Source: Rhodospirillales bacterium (GTDB lineage: Bacteria > Pseudomonadota > Alphaproteobacteria > Acetobacterales > Acetobacteraceae). Taken from it: DNA of 41,391 nt. Location of the stretch: the NCBI GenBank assembly GCA_028869995.1, contig JAGWQN010000007.1:1-41391 (forward strand), in the 5' to 3' direction. Both the position numbers and the translations under genes were made by a program. Position 1 is the first letter of the stretch, and each line of letters opens with the position of its first letter. The notes under the pieces were generated by a model, which worked only from the letters and a program-made list of their open reading frames with translations, ran no database searches and was not told the DNA's origin. Of the stretch, positions 26,283 through 34,912 are shown in pieces.

Positions 26283-27626
26283 ATGACGGCGCCGGTTCTG
26301 ATCTGGTTGCACCGCGAGTTGCGGATCGCGGACAATCCGTTGTTCACGCGCAACGCGGACCGGCCGCTCGTCGTCGCCTATATCCTCGACGATGAGACGC
26401 CCGGCCCGTGGAAGCTCGGCGGAGCCGCGCGCTGGTGGTTGCATCATTCGCTCGCCAGCCTGCTGCCGGCGCTGGCGGAGATCGGCGGGCGGCTCGTGCT
26501 GCGGCGCGGCCCGGTTGCAAAAGTCATCGCGCAGCTCGCCGACGAGACGGGCGCGCGGGACGTGCACGCGGGCGAAACGGCCGAGCCCTGGCTGCGCCGC
26601 GCGCAGTCCGTCGTCGCGGCGACGCCCGGACTCACGCTGACGCTGCACCGGACCCGGCTGCTGTTCCACCCGGACGAGATCCGCACCGGCAGCGGCACCC
26701 CCTATGGCGTGTTCACCCCGTTCTCGCGCGCCTGCCTGGCACGCGGGCTGCCGCCGGCGGCGGAGCCGGCCCCACCTCGCCTCATCGCGGGGCCGGACGT
26801 CGCCTCCGACCGGCTCGAGGCATGGGAGCTGCTGCCGACCCGGCCCGACTGGGCAGGAGGGCTGCGCGCGGCATGGCAGCCGGGCGCAACGGGGGCAGAA
26901 GAGCGGCTCGCTGCGTTCCTGCGCGACGCGCTCGATGGCTACGCTGAGCGGCGCAACCTGCCTGGCGTCAGCGCGACATCGCGGCTGTCACCGCATCTTG
27001 CCTGGGGCGAGATCTCGCCCGCTCGGATCTGGCGGGCGGCCGAGGCGCACGGCGGCAACGGACTGCGGGCCTGGGTCAACGAGTTGCTGTGGCGGGAGTT
27101 CGCCGCGCACCTGCTATGGCACCACCCGCACATGGCCGAGCAGCCGCTGCGCCCCGCCTTCGCGCGCATGCCCTGGCGCCACGACCCGGCGGCGCGCGCT
27201 GCCTGGCAGCGGGGCGAAACCGGCATCGGCCTCGTCGACGGGGGCATGCGCGAGCTGTGGACCACCGGCTGGATGCACAACCGGGTGCGCATGATCGCCG
27301 CCTCCTTCCTCGTGAAGCACCTGCTGATCCCCTGGCAGGAGGGCGAGGCGTGGTTCTGGGACACGCTGGTCGATGCGGACCTCGCGACCAATGCTGCCTC
27401 TTGGCAATGGGTGGCCGGCAGCGGCGCGGACGCCGCGCCTTATTTCCGCATCTTCAACCCCGACCTGCAGGCGGCGAAGTTCGACCCCGACGGCAGCTAT
27501 GTCCGGCGCTGGGCCGGCAAGCCGCGCCGGCCGATCGTCGATCTCGCAGCGGGACGGGCCCGGGCGCTCGCCGCGTTCCAGGCACTGGCGACCCCGGCGG
27601 GACGGATGCCGGACGAAGCACCGTGA
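26283..27626 (+). CDS. phrB: deoxyribodipyrimidine photolyase (class I)
   Basis: A 447-residue DNA photolyase/cryptochrome family protein. The N-terminal antenna-binding domain begins LIWLHRELRIADNPLF. The FAD domain carries LPGVSATSRLSPHLAWGEIS, WVNELLWREFAAHLLWHHP, the GMRELWTTGWMHNRVRMIAASFLVKHLL block and DADLATNAASWQWVAGSGAD, followed by YFRIFNP. These are the conserved FAD-binding and substrate-pocket blocks of class I cyclobutane pyrimidine dimer photolyases. It would repair UV dimers using light. The gene lies 7 bases after pdeM and its stop overlaps the GTG of the phosphatase gene. Confidence 0.94.
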   Translation: MTAPVLIWLHRELRIADNPLFTRNADRPLVVAYILDDETPGPWKLGGAARWWLHHSLASLLPALAEIGGRLVLRRGPVAKVIAQLADETGARDVHAGETAEPWLRRAQSVVAATPGLTLTLHRTRLLFHPDEIRTGSGTPYGVFTPFSRACLARGLPPAAEPAPPRLIAGPDVASDRLEAWELLPTRPDWAGGLRAAWQPGATGAEERLAAFLRDALDGYAERRNLPGVSATSRLSPHLAWGEISPARIWRAAEAHGGNGLRAWVNELLWREFAAHLLWHHPHMAEQPLRPAFARMPWRHDPAARAAWQRGETGIGLVDGGMRELWTTGWMHNRVRMIAASFLVKHLLIPWQEGEAWFWDTLVDADLATNAASWQWVAGSGADAAPYFRIFNPDLQAAKFDPDGSYVRRWAGKPRRPIVDLAAGRARALAAFQALATPAGRMPDEAP

Positions 27627-28381
27627 AGGCGCGGGCCGAGTTGATGCGGCTGCCGCTGCGCATCGTCGGCGACGTCCACGGGGATGCCCACGCGTTTGCC
27701 CACGCGGTGGCCACCGACCGGTTCGTGATCCAGCTTGGCGACCTCGTCGACCACGGGCCGGACAGCGCCGGCGCGCTCACGATCGCGCTCGAACTCCTGG
27801 CCACCGGACGGGGCCTGTTCCTGCTTGGCAACCACGACCTCAAGCTCGCGCGGGCCTTGCGCGGCGAAGCGGTGCGGCGGGACCCGGCCCTGGAGACGAC
27901 CCTGGCGCAGGTCGGCCCGGCGCTGGCCGCGGCGGCCCTGCCCGCCATCCTGGCCGCACCCGCCTGGCTGCGCCTGGGGCGCTACGTCTTCGTGCATGCA
28001 GGCTTTCACTCCGCGATGCTCGATACCGCGCCGCCGGCGATCTCGGCGGGGCGTGTGACCGGCCCACTCTCGCGCGCACTCTATGGGCAGCCGACCGGGC
28101 GGACCCAACCGGATGGCTATCCCGAGCGCAGCCTGGACTGGATCCGCTGGATTCCCGCCGGTTTCACCGTCTATTGCGGCCATGACCGGCGCAGCAGCGA
28201 CGGCCGGCCCTGGGTGCGACGCAACGACGCCGGGGGCACGGCGGTCTTCCTCGATACGGGTGCCGGCAAGGGCGGGCATCTCTCCTGGATCGACCTGCCG
28301 CCCGCCGCGGCAACGGCGCCCGGCCATGGCCGCAGCGAGGGGTCCGACACCGGGATTAACAGGTCACCGCAATTGACCTAA
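27623..28381 (+). CDS. metallophosphoesterase, PPP (Ser/Thr phosphatase / Ap4A hydrolase-like) family
   Basis: A 252-residue calcineurin-type phosphoesterase. The motifs GDVHGD, GDLVDHGPDS, LGNHDLKLA, VHAGFH and CGHDRRSSDG match the bacterial PPP group that includes PrpE/ApaH-like and small Ser/Thr phosphatases. The start is a GTG at 27623 overlapping the photolyase stop (GTGA); an ATG at 27644 is the alternative. Coupling to the photolyase places it at the end of the pdeM-phr transcription unit. The substrate (phosphoprotein or dinucleoside polyphosphate) is not evident. Confidence 0.88.
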   Translation: MKARAELMRLPLRIVGDVHGDAHAFAHAVATDRFVIQLGDLVDHGPDSAGALTIALELLATGRGLFLLGNHDLKLARALRGEAVRRDPALETTLAQVGPALAAAALPAILAAPAWLRLGRYVFVHAGFHSAMLDTAPPAISAGRVTGPLSRALYGQPTGRTQPDGYPERSLDWIRWIPAGFTVYCGHDRRSSDGRPWVRRNDAGGTAVFLDTGAGKGGHLSWIDLPPAAATAPGHGRSEGSDTGINRSPQLT

Positions 28382-28414
28382 GCTTACCGCGCAGAAAGCC
28401 TGAGGAGAGGTTTC

Positions 28415-28618
28415 GTGCGCGACGGGAAAAAGCGGGGCGGCTTCAGCCCATGGCATCTGCTGCTGCTGCTGCCATTCATCGCAACACTTTGGCCGCCCTT
28501 CTACAACAAGATGGAACCGACGTTCATCGGGCTGCCCTTCTTCTATTGGTTCCAACTGCTGTGGGTGTTCATCGCCGCCGCCTGCACCTGGGTGGTGCAT
28601 CTGCTGACAGACGAATAG
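28415..28618 (+). CDS. DUF3311-family small membrane protein
   Basis: A 67-residue protein with two hydrophobic segments (WHLLLLLPFIATLWPPFY and FFYWFQLLWVFIAAACTWVVHLL), of the DUF3311 type. It starts with GTG at 28415 behind GAGGAGAGG. DUF3311 genes usually sit directly before sodium:solute symporters, as here (12 bases), and are thought to be an accessory subunit of them. Confidence 0.85.
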   Translation: MRDGKKRGGFSPWHLLLLLPFIATLWPPFYNKMEPTFIGLPFFYWFQLLWVFIAAACTWVVHLLTDE

Positions 28619-28630
28619 GGGGCATCCGCG

Positions 28631-30157
28631 ATGAACACCGTGAATTGGACCGCGCTCATCGTCTTCCTGGCCTTGTTCGCGCTGGTCACCTGGCTAGGCT
28701 TCGCATCCGCGCGCTGGCGGCGCGGCAACCTCGACGACCTGCACGAGTGGGGCCTGGGCGGACGGCGCTTTGGAACCGTTGTCTCCTGGTTCCTGATCGG
28801 CGGTGACCTCTACACCGCCTACACGTTCATCGCGGTACCGGCCCTGGCCTTCGGCGCCGGGGCGATCGCGTTCTTCGCGGTGCCCTACACGATCATTGCC
28901 TATCCGATCCTGTTCGTCGTGTTCCCGCGGATGTGGAATGTCTGCCACAAGCGCGGGTACCTCACGGCGGCGGATTTCGTCACCGGACGGTTCGGCAACC
29001 GCTGGCTCGGGCTCGCCATCGCGGCGACGGGCATCCTGGCGACCATGCCCTACATCGCGCTGCAGCTGGTGGGCATCCAGGTGGTGGTCGGCGCGCTCGG
29101 CATCTCCGGGGATCTGCCGCTGATCATCGCCTTCGCCGTGCTGGCCGCCTTTACCTTCTCCTCGGGCCTGCGCGCGCCCGCCTCGATCGCCATCGTCAAG
29201 GACATCCTGATCTATGTCACCGCTTTCGTGGCGGTGATCGTGATCCCGATTCGCATGGGCGGTTTCGGCGCGATCTTCGCGGCCATCCCCAAGGCCCACC
29301 TGCTGCTGCCCGTGCCGGGTCCGCATACGACCGGCCTCTACGGCGTCTATGCGACGCTCGCCTTCGGCTCGGCCCTCGCACTGTTCATGTACCCGCACGC
29401 CATGACCGGCATCCTCGCTGCTTCGAGCTCCAAGGCGATCCGGCGCAACTCCGTCATCATTCCCGCCTATTCGGTGATGCTGGGGCTGCTGACGCTGCTC
29501 GGCGTGTTCGCCGCTGCGGCAGGGCTCGCGAAACTCCCGGAATTCGGGCCCGGCTTCAAGGAGTTCGCCGGCAACTTCGCAGTGCCGGCGCTGTTCCTGC
29601 ACTTCTTCCCCTCCTGGTTTGTCGGCATCGCCTTCGCGGCCGTGGGGATCGGCGCCCTGGTGCCGTCGGCGATCATGGCGATCGCCGCGGCCAATCTCTA
29701 CACGCGCAACATCCATGGCCTGATCGTCGGCCGCGCGCCCGAAGGAGCGCAGGAGGCGAGGATCGCCAAATGGGTGTCGCTGCTCGTCAAGCTGGGAGCG
29801 CTCGCCTTCATCCTCTTCCTGCCGCTGCAATACGCGATCCAGTTCCAGCTCCTGGGTGGCATCTGGATGATCCAGACCGTGCCGGCGGTGATGCTGGGCG
29901 TGTTCACCCGCTGGTTCGACGATCTGGCGCTGCTCATCGGCTGGGCCGTGGGCATGGTGATGGGCACCTGGATGGCGGCCGCGATGCATTTCGGGCCGGC
30001 CTACGTGGTGCACATCGCCGGCTGGGCGCTGCCTGGCTATACGGCCCTCTTCTCGCTGATCGCCAACCTCGCGGTCACGATCGTACTGACCCTGGTGCTG
30101 CGGACGATGCGCGGCGAGCCGCGCGACGCGACGCTCGCATCGGACTACGTCCCCTGA
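28631..30157 (+). CDS. sodium:solute symporter family protein (monocarboxylate type)
   Basis: A 508-residue polytopic inner-membrane protein of the solute:sodium symporter (SSS) family with about 13 hydrophobic segments. Family-like stretches are EWGLGGRRFGTVVSWFLIGGDLYTAYTF near the N-terminus, the core GYLTAADFVTGRFGNRW, and YPHAMTGILAASSSKAIRRN, which resembles MctP-type monocarboxylate permeases. Together with the DUF3311 protein it probably imports short organic acids with sodium. A strong hairpin terminator lies about 110 bases after the stop. Confidence 0.9.
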   Translation: MNTVNWTALIVFLALFALVTWLGFASARWRRGNLDDLHEWGLGGRRFGTVVSWFLIGGDLYTAYTFIAVPALAFGAGAIAFFAVPYTIIAYPILFVVFPRMWNVCHKRGYLTAADFVTGRFGNRWLGLAIAATGILATMPYIALQLVGIQVVVGALGISGDLPLIIAFAVLAAFTFSSGLRAPASIAIVKDILIYVTAFVAVIVIPIRMGGFGAIFAAIPKAHLLLPVPGPHTTGLYGVYATLAFGSALALFMYPHAMTGILAASSSKAIRRNSVIIPAYSVMLGLLTLLGVFAAAAGLAKLPEFGPGFKEFAGNFAVPALFLHFFPSWFVGIAFAAVGIGALVPSAIMAIAAANLYTRNIHGLIVGRAPEGAQEARIAKWVSLLVKLGALAFILFLPLQYAIQFQLLGGIWMIQTVPAVMLGVFTRWFDDLALLIGWAVGMVMGTWMAAAMHFGPAYVVHIAGWALPGYTALFSLIANLAVTIVLTLVLRTMRGEPRDATLASDYVP

Positions 30158-30265
30158 CGCGGGCCGCCAGCAGGCAAGCGACAGCCGGGCCGAGCAGGAT
30201 CCAAGCACGTTGAATCATCTGGCTGGATGGTTCGCTCTGGAAACCGAGGCTCCCGGCTCACTTAT

Positions 30266-30306
30266 CTCCGACCGGGCCGACCCCGTCTGGGTCGGCCCGG
30301 TCGGAG
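30266..30306. terminator. strong bidirectional hairpin terminator
   Basis: A perfect 18-bp stem (CCGACCGGGCCGACCC at 30268-30283 with its exact complement at 30289-30304, plus two more pairs at the base) closes a 5-base loop. It lies between the convergent symporter and FkbM-like genes. It lacks a T-run, so it may act by itself or with Rho. Confidence 0.6.
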
Positions 30307-30312
30307 GTCGTT

Positions 30313-31173
30313 CTAAGGATTGAGAGCGGCGAAGAAGCTCTCGATCGTGCGAATCGACGCGGGGTGGCCGGCATAGTCCAGGCCGAGCATGAAATTTTTC
30401 GGCGCCGCGAACTTCTCGGCAACCGTTCCGGCAGCATCACGAAACAGGTCCCGAAAGCCGTCTCGGACGAAAAACGCGTTGCAGCCCATCGCATTGCAGC
30501 AGGCGAGGAAATAGCCGTGGCGCTGCATCAGCTCGGCGATGCTGGCAAGGCTCGCCCCGTAATAGTCATCGTGCTTCCACGAATGGGCCTCGTCGTAGGG
30601 CATGACGAAGCGGATCGGCGGCAGGAAGCGGGCGTTGTACTCCGCAATGAAGACGTCGGGCGGCTCGATCTGGGTCAGGAGATCGTCAATGAAGTGGTAG
30701 TCGTTACCGTCCAGATCGAGCGAGATCAGGTCACAGCGTGCGGCACCGATCGCGTCGAGTCCGGCCTGATACAGTTTCAGGATATTGGCCCGCGTAATCC
30801 ATGCCTTGGCGTAATGAAAGCCGAGGCGGGTCGCCTGGCGCGGGTTCCAGTCGAACGCCAGATCCTCGCCGCCGCACCAGAAGCCGCGCCAGCCGCACGC
30901 GGCCAGCGCCAGCGTGTTGTTCTCCATGCCGTTGCCGACGCCGAACTCGGCGAACACTCCCTTCTCCCGGCCCAGGCGGCGCAGAATCTCAAACGTGATG
31001 CCGTCTTCGTCGTTCTGGGAATAAACCTTGGCGCCGCAGCGCGTGAGCGGGTTGGCGTGGCGGCGCACGATGTCCTCGGCAATGTGGCGGAGGATCATCG
31101 AAGCATTGCGGAAGCTCGGTGAGACGCGACCGACGAAGTGATTGTAGATGTTGATGAGCTGCTCATCAGCCAT
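30313..31173 (-). CDS. FkbM-like / putative SAM-dependent methyltransferase, function unknown
   Basis: A 286-residue protein that I do not recognise beyond a methyltransferase-like core. The segment KVYSQNDEDGITFEILRRLG followed by GVFAEFGVGNGMENNT resembles FkbM-type methyltransferases and related cell-surface-glycan proteins, where the EFGxGxGxENNT loop would bind S-adenosylmethionine. CDLISLDLDGNDYHFIDDLL would be the acidic strand after it. The ATG at 31173 was preferred over 31188 because GAGG precedes it and the family-like sequence starts there. It stands alone on the minus strand, after a possible terminator of the upstream acyltransferase gene. Confidence 0.65.
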   Translation of the reverse strand: MADEQLINIYNHFVGRVSPSFRNASMILRHIAEDIVRRHANPLTRCGAKVYSQNDEDGITFEILRRLGREKGVFAEFGVGNGMENNTLALAACGWRGFWCGGEDLAFDWNPRQATRLGFHYAKAWITRANILKLYQAGLDAIGAARCDLISLDLDGNDYHFIDDLLTQIEPPDVFIAEYNARFLPPIRFVMPYDEAHSWKHDDYYGASLASIAELMQRHGYFLACCNAMGCNAFFVRDGFRDLFRDAAGTVAEKFAAPKNFMLGLDYAGHPASIRTIESFFAALNP

Positions 31174-31203
31174 GACCGCACACCTCAAGATACCGCCGGC
31201 ACA

Positions 31204-31220
31204 CCGGGCGCCTCGCCCGG
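31204..31220 (-). terminator. possible hairpin terminator
   Basis: CCGGGCG and CGCCCGG form a 7-bp stem with a 3-base loop in the 123-base gap after the FemAB-like gene. There is no T-run, so it is only a candidate. Confidence 0.3.
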
Positions 31221-31296
31221 CCGTCTAACGGCAGTGTTCGCGAATTGCACCGTGCCAGCACGGGCTGGCAAGGGCGGCGTCGGTTCGCATCCGGCC

Positions 31297-32439
31297 TCAA
31301 ATCTCGCCCTCGCGGCGGTAGGGCGAGAGTTCCGACAGAGCCTGCATCCGGGCCTCACTTTCGATGGCTTCCTCAGCCAGGAAATCGGCAACGGCGCGAC
31401 GCAGACCCGGATGCGCGATCCAATGCGCGGAATAGGTCGTTGCAGGCAGGTAGCCGCGCTGGATCTTGTGCTCGCCTTGCGCCCCCGCCTCGACCGCCGC
31501 AAGACCGGAGGCGATCGCGAAGTCGATCGCCCGGTAGTAGCAAAGTTCGAAATGGAGGAAGGGGAACTCCCCGCGCACGCCCCAGTTGCGACCATACAGC
31601 GTGCTCGGCCCGAGCAGGTTGAGCGCGCCGGCCACCCATTCGCGCCCGCGCCGCGCCAGCATCAGCACCACGCGCTCGCCGAGACGTTGGCCAAGCAGCG
31701 GGAAGAAGCGCCGCGTCAGGTAGGCGCTGCCCCATTTGCGGTCCACGGTCGAGGTGTAGAAACCATAGAAAGCCGCCCACGTCGCGGCATCGATCTCGGG
31801 GCCGCGAAGCGTGACGAACTCGAGCCCGGCCCCCTGGGCCTCGCGCCGCTCGCGGCGGATGGATTTGCGCTTGCGGCTCGACAACGCCGAGAGAAAATCC
31901 TCGAAGTCTGCGTAGCCGCGGTTCTGCCAGTGGAACTGCATACCGGCACGACGCAGCCAGCCGGCCTCGCCAAGCCCGTTCCACTCCGCCTGCGTACAGA
32001 ACGTGACGTGCACGGAGGACAGCTCGAGCGCCTGGCAGGCGCCGACCAGCGCCTGCGCCATGACGCCGACCGGCACGCCTGCGCGCAGAAGGAGCCGCGG
32101 GCCGGGCACCGGGCTGAACGGGCTGGCAACCTGCAATTTCGGGTAGTACGCACCGCCCGCACGCTCCAGCGCGTGGGCCCAGCCGTGGTCGAAGACATAT
32201 TCGCCGTAGGAGTGGCCCTTGGCGTACATCGGCGCGAGGCCGATGATCGCGCCGGCGTCATCGCGCAGCACGGCGTGGCGCGGCAGCCAGCCGGTGCGGG
32301 AACCGGTGCTGCCGCTGTCCTCCACGGCGGCCAGGAAGGCGTGGGAGACGAAGGGATTCCCACCCGCCAGCGAATCCCACTCCGATGCCGCGATGTCGTG
32401 GATCGAAGGTGCGAGATCCAGCGTGCCAGAGGTGTCCAT
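31297..32439 (-). CDS. GNAT/FemAB-like acyltransferase (DUF482 family)
   Basis: A 380-residue protein of the DUF482 family, a double-GNAT fold related to FemAB aminoacyltransferases. Characteristic are NPFVSHAFLAAVEDSGS, GLAPMYAKGHSYGEYVFDHGWA, the basic block SSRKRKSIRRERR, YGFYTSTVDRKWGSAYLTRRFF and, near the C-terminus, GAQGEHKIQRGYLPATTYSAHW. The start at 32439 begins MDTSGTLDLAP; an extended frame to 32550 overlaps the RidA gene and looks like shadow. It follows the RidA gene by 19 bases and is probably in its operon. The biochemical activity of DUF482 proteins is not settled; an acyl- or aminoacyl-transfer to cell-surface or peptide substrates is likely. Confidence 0.88.
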   Translation of the reverse strand: MDTSGTLDLAPSIHDIAASEWDSLAGGNPFVSHAFLAAVEDSGSTGSRTGWLPRHAVLRDDAGAIIGLAPMYAKGHSYGEYVFDHGWAHALERAGGAYYPKLQVASPFSPVPGPRLLLRAGVPVGVMAQALVGACQALELSSVHVTFCTQAEWNGLGEAGWLRRAGMQFHWQNRGYADFEDFLSALSSRKRKSIRRERREAQGAGLEFVTLRGPEIDAATWAAFYGFYTSTVDRKWGSAYLTRRFFPLLGQRLGERVVLMLARRGREWVAGALNLLGPSTLYGRNWGVRGEFPFLHFELCYYRAIDFAIASGLAAVEAGAQGEHKIQRGYLPATTYSAHWIAHPGLRRAVADFLAEEAIESEARMQALSELSPYRREGEI

Positions 32440-32458
32440 GCCCTCTATCTGGGAGGGC

Positions 32459-32920
32459 TCAGGAAATCTGGAACATCCCCTCGACCTCGACCGCCGCGTC
32501 GGCGGGCAGGCTCGGAACGCCAACGGTGCTGCGGGCATGGCGGCCTGCATCGCCGAACACCGCGACCGCGAGATCCGAGGCCCCGTTCATCACCAGCGCA
32601 TGCTGGGTGAAATCCGGCGCGCAGGCAATAAACCCGCCCAGCCGCAGCACCCGCCGGATCCGGCCAAGGTCGCCGAGTGCCGCCTGGGCCTGGGCGATGA
32701 CGTTGATGCAGCTCGCGCGCGCGGCGGCGCTCCCCTGCTCGACGCTCACGCCGGCGCCGAGCTTGCCGGTGTGCAGGATCTTGCCGTCCACCAGCGGCAA
32801 CTGGCCGGAGACGACGAGCAGATCGCCGGCCAGGGTGAAGGCGACGTAGTTGGCGATCGGGGCGGCCGGCGTGGGCAACGTGATCCCGAGTTCGGCCAGG
32901 CGTTGGGCGGGCGTGGTCAT
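32459..32920 (-). CDS. RidA family protein (canonical Arg present)
   Basis: A 153-residue RidA/YjgF-type protein. It starts with [20 protein letters not shown], a signature of the longer alphaproteobacterial subgroup, and keeps the catalytic Arg in [20 protein letters not shown], unlike the RidA at 9625. It probably hydrolyses reactive enamines/imines formed by pyridoxal-phosphate enzymes. The Shine-Dalgarno GGAGGTG lies 4 bases before the ATG. Its start overlaps the stop of the ribonucleotide-reductase-derived gene (ATGA), and the acyltransferase gene follows 19 bases after its stop. Confidence 0.92.
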   Translation of the reverse strand: MTTPAQRLAELGITLPTPAAPIANYVAFTLAGDLLVVSGQLPLVDGKILHTGKLGAGVSVEQGSAAARASCINVIAQAQAALGDLGRIRRVLRLGGFIACAPDFTQHALVMNGASDLAVAVFGDAGRHARSTVGVPSLPADAAVEVEGMFQIS

Positions 32921-34395
32921 GAGTCACCTCCGACAATACGAAGCTGTCGCCGGCGCTGGCGCGGACCGGCGGTGGGAAGCGCGAGGGGCAGCAGCGGCGC
33001 GCGATCGCGCGCGCCCTCGCCCACGGTATCGGCCTCCTCCGGCTCGGCTGCCGCAACCGCGACGCCAAGATAGTTGGCGGCCAGGTTGCGAAAGACATAG
33101 TCGAGCAACGAGGTGGCATGGTCGACGGCGGAGTCGCCCTCCACCTCTCCGGCAGGACCGAAGCGGGTGAAGGTGAAGGCCTCGACAAAGTCCTGAAGGG
33201 GCACGCCATGCTGCAGACCGAGCGAGACCGCGACGGCAAAATTATCCATCAGCCCGCGGAAGGCGGCGCCCTCCTTGTGCAGACCGATGAAGATCTCGCC
33301 CAGCCGGCCATCGGCGTATTCGCCCGTGCGCAAATAGAGCTTATGGCCGCCGACCGTGGAGCGCTGGGTATAGCCGCTGCGGCGTGCCGGCAGCGACTCA
33401 CGCGGCGGTGGACTGGCCGCGGGGCGCGCGGGCATCGCGTCCATGAAAGGCGCCACGGAATCGTGCATGGCCGCGTGCGCCGCCTCGCTGACCGGCGGGA
33501 AGGGCGACTGGCCGGCCAGCACCTGCGCCAGCGCGGTCTCCGGCGCGATGGCGCAGGCGACCAGCCAGGCGCGAGCGGTGCGCGTCAGGCCTCCCGTGTC
33601 GTCGAGCGGTGAAAAGGCCGGCGCCACGCCGCCGGTCTCGACCCCGAGCAGCGCCTCGACCGGCCCCGGCGGCGTGATCGACGTCAGGCACGCATGACGG
33701 CGCGGGCGCCCCGCGGCACGCCCCTCGGCGGCAAGAACGGCGTCGGCGAGGCCGGGCACCACGTCCTCGGGCATCGCCGAGGGAACGGCCAGGGCCGGCG
33801 CGCGGGCCCCTTCTGCGGCGGCCAGATCGGCCGACGCGGCAGCGGTGCTGGCCGCCAGCAGGCGGGCGAGGCCGGCGCCGAGGCGCCGGGCCGCCGGGCT
33901 CGCGTAGTCGATGCCCAGGATCGCGAGCAGCCCGGCCAGATCGCTCATGGAGACGGCGAGCCGTTCCGCCTCGGGGGCGAGCACGGCCAGAGCGCGCACC
34001 GCATCCTCGGCGGCGGCAGCAAAGCCCGCGGCGTCGAACTCGCCGCAGGGTTCGACGAACCCGGGCAAGGCAAGGACATAGCCGGGCGAGGCGGCCTCGC
34101 CGCGCCAGAGCCAGGCGGAGGGGGCGGCACGCCGGGCGGCCACGCGCGTGTGCAGGCGCTCCGCCAGCTGCGGATCCGCGGCCTCGACCGGACGGAGCAG
34201 CGTGGTCATGGCGCGCACGAGGTCGGCCGGGCCATCGCCGCCCACCAGCGCCAGCAGGGCCGCCGCAGCGCCCTCACCCCAGGCGGCGGGCAGCGTGGCG
34301 CGCCGCAGCGGCGCATCGGGCTCGGCGGCGGCCTCGAAGACGGCCAGACGGGTTCCATGCCAGGGCTTCGGGTGGGGTCCGCGGGGCGTACGCAT
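32917..34395 (-). CDS. ribonucleotide-reductase (NrdJ)-derived TSCPD-type protein, probably non-catalytic
   Basis: A 492-residue protein whose C-terminal region (about 340-450) closely follows the end of vitamin B12-dependent ribonucleotide reductase: [60 protein letters not shown] and [14 protein letters not shown]. The middle part matches further NrdJ blocks in degenerate form: [22 protein letters not shown] and [29 protein letters not shown]. The substrate-binding and catalytic blocks (NPCSEY and TACNLASLNL in NrdJ, from memory) and the C-terminal redox Cys pair are absent; only three Cys remain. NCBI-style naming would be TSCPD domain-containing protein. It leads the operon with RidA and the acyltransferase. 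Function unknown. Confidence 0.82.
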   Translation of the reverse strand: MRTPRGPHPKPWHGTRLAVFEAAAEPDAPLRRATLPAAWGEGAAAALLALVGGDGPADLVRAMTTLLRPVEAADPQLAERLHTRVAARRAAPSAWLWRGEAASPGYVLALPGFVEPCGEFDAAGFAAAAEDAVRALAVLAPEAERLAVSMSDLAGLLAILGIDYASPAARRLGAGLARLLAASTAAASADLAAAEGARAPALAVPSAMPEDVVPGLADAVLAAEGRAAGRPRRHACLTSITPPGPVEALLGVETGGVAPAFSPLDDTGGLTRTARAWLVACAIAPETALAQVLAGQSPFPPVSEAAHAAMHDSVAPFMDAMPARPAASPPPRESLPARRSGYTQRSTVGGHKLYLRTGEYADGRLGEIFIGLHKEGAAFRGLMDNFAVAVSLGLQHGVPLQDFVEAFTFTRFGPAGEVEGDSAVDHATSLLDYVFRNLAANYLGVAVAAAEPEEADTVGEGARDRAPLLPLALPTAGPRQRRRQLRIVGGDS

Positions 34396-34534
34396 GGCAG
34401 GACCGTAGCCGAGGCGCCGCAGGCGAGAAACCCCATTTGGGGTCCGAATCGCGACGAGACCGCAAAATCCTGTGGATAGACTCGGATGCGGGAGGACGAT
34501 GGACCGGCGTCCGCGCGCGCCTTATATCGGGGGC
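34396..34534. other. 139-base divergent promoter region
   Basis: It separates the minus-strand NrdJ-derived operon from the plus-strand NDUFA12 unit. No gene is supported. An AT-rich TTATAT at 34522-34527 is only 7-12 bases before the NDUFA12 ATG, too close for a usual promoter with a leader. No clear -35/-10 pair was found. Confidence 0.3.
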
Positions 34535-34882
34535 ATGAACATCGGCACGCTGATCCACACTTGGCTGCATGGACGCCAGGTCGGCCATGACGAGACCGGC
34601 AACCGTTACTTCGAGGAGCGGCGGCCGCGCGGCCGCCGCGCACGTCGCTGGGTCTTGTATGCAGGCGCTGCCGAAGCCAGCGCGGTGCCGCCGGAATGGC
34701 ATGCCTGGCTGCACTACCTCGTGGACGCGCCACTTACCGGGCCGCGACGGGCATGGCAGGCGCCTCATCTCGCCAACCAGACCGGCACCCCCGCAGCCTA
34801 TCGTCCGGCGGGTCACGACTACGCCGGCGGCCACCGGCAAGCCGCGACCGGAGACTACGAGGCCTGGACACCGGGGACCTGA
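34535..34882 (+). CDS. NADH:ubiquinone oxidoreductase subunit NDUFA12
   Basis: A 115-residue accessory subunit of respiratory complex I, found in alphaproteobacteria and mitochondria. Family signs are HTWLHGRQVGHDETGNRYFEER, RRWVLYAGAAEASAVPPEWHAWLH and the C-terminal YRPAG..DYEAWTP. The ATG at 34535 has a GGGGG run just before it as a weak Shine-Dalgarno. In mitochondria the subunit lies at the matrix-arm/membrane junction. It heads a block with MlaD and the DUF2155 protein, a common alphaproteobacterial neighbourhood as I remember it. Confidence 0.95.
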   Translation: MNIGTLIHTWLHGRQVGHDETGNRYFEERRPRGRRARRWVLYAGAAEASAVPPEWHAWLHYLVDAPLTGPRRAWQAPHLANQTGTPAAYRPAGHDYAGGHRQAATGDYEAWTPGT

Positions 34883-34912
34883 CGGCGGCGATCCAGCAAG
34901 GATGAGGCGGGC

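Noticed and set aside
28694-30208. 504-codon open frame opposite the sodium:solute symporter
   Set aside because: Translation is a charged His/Arg/Asp-rich shadow of hydrophobic codons, with no family likeness.
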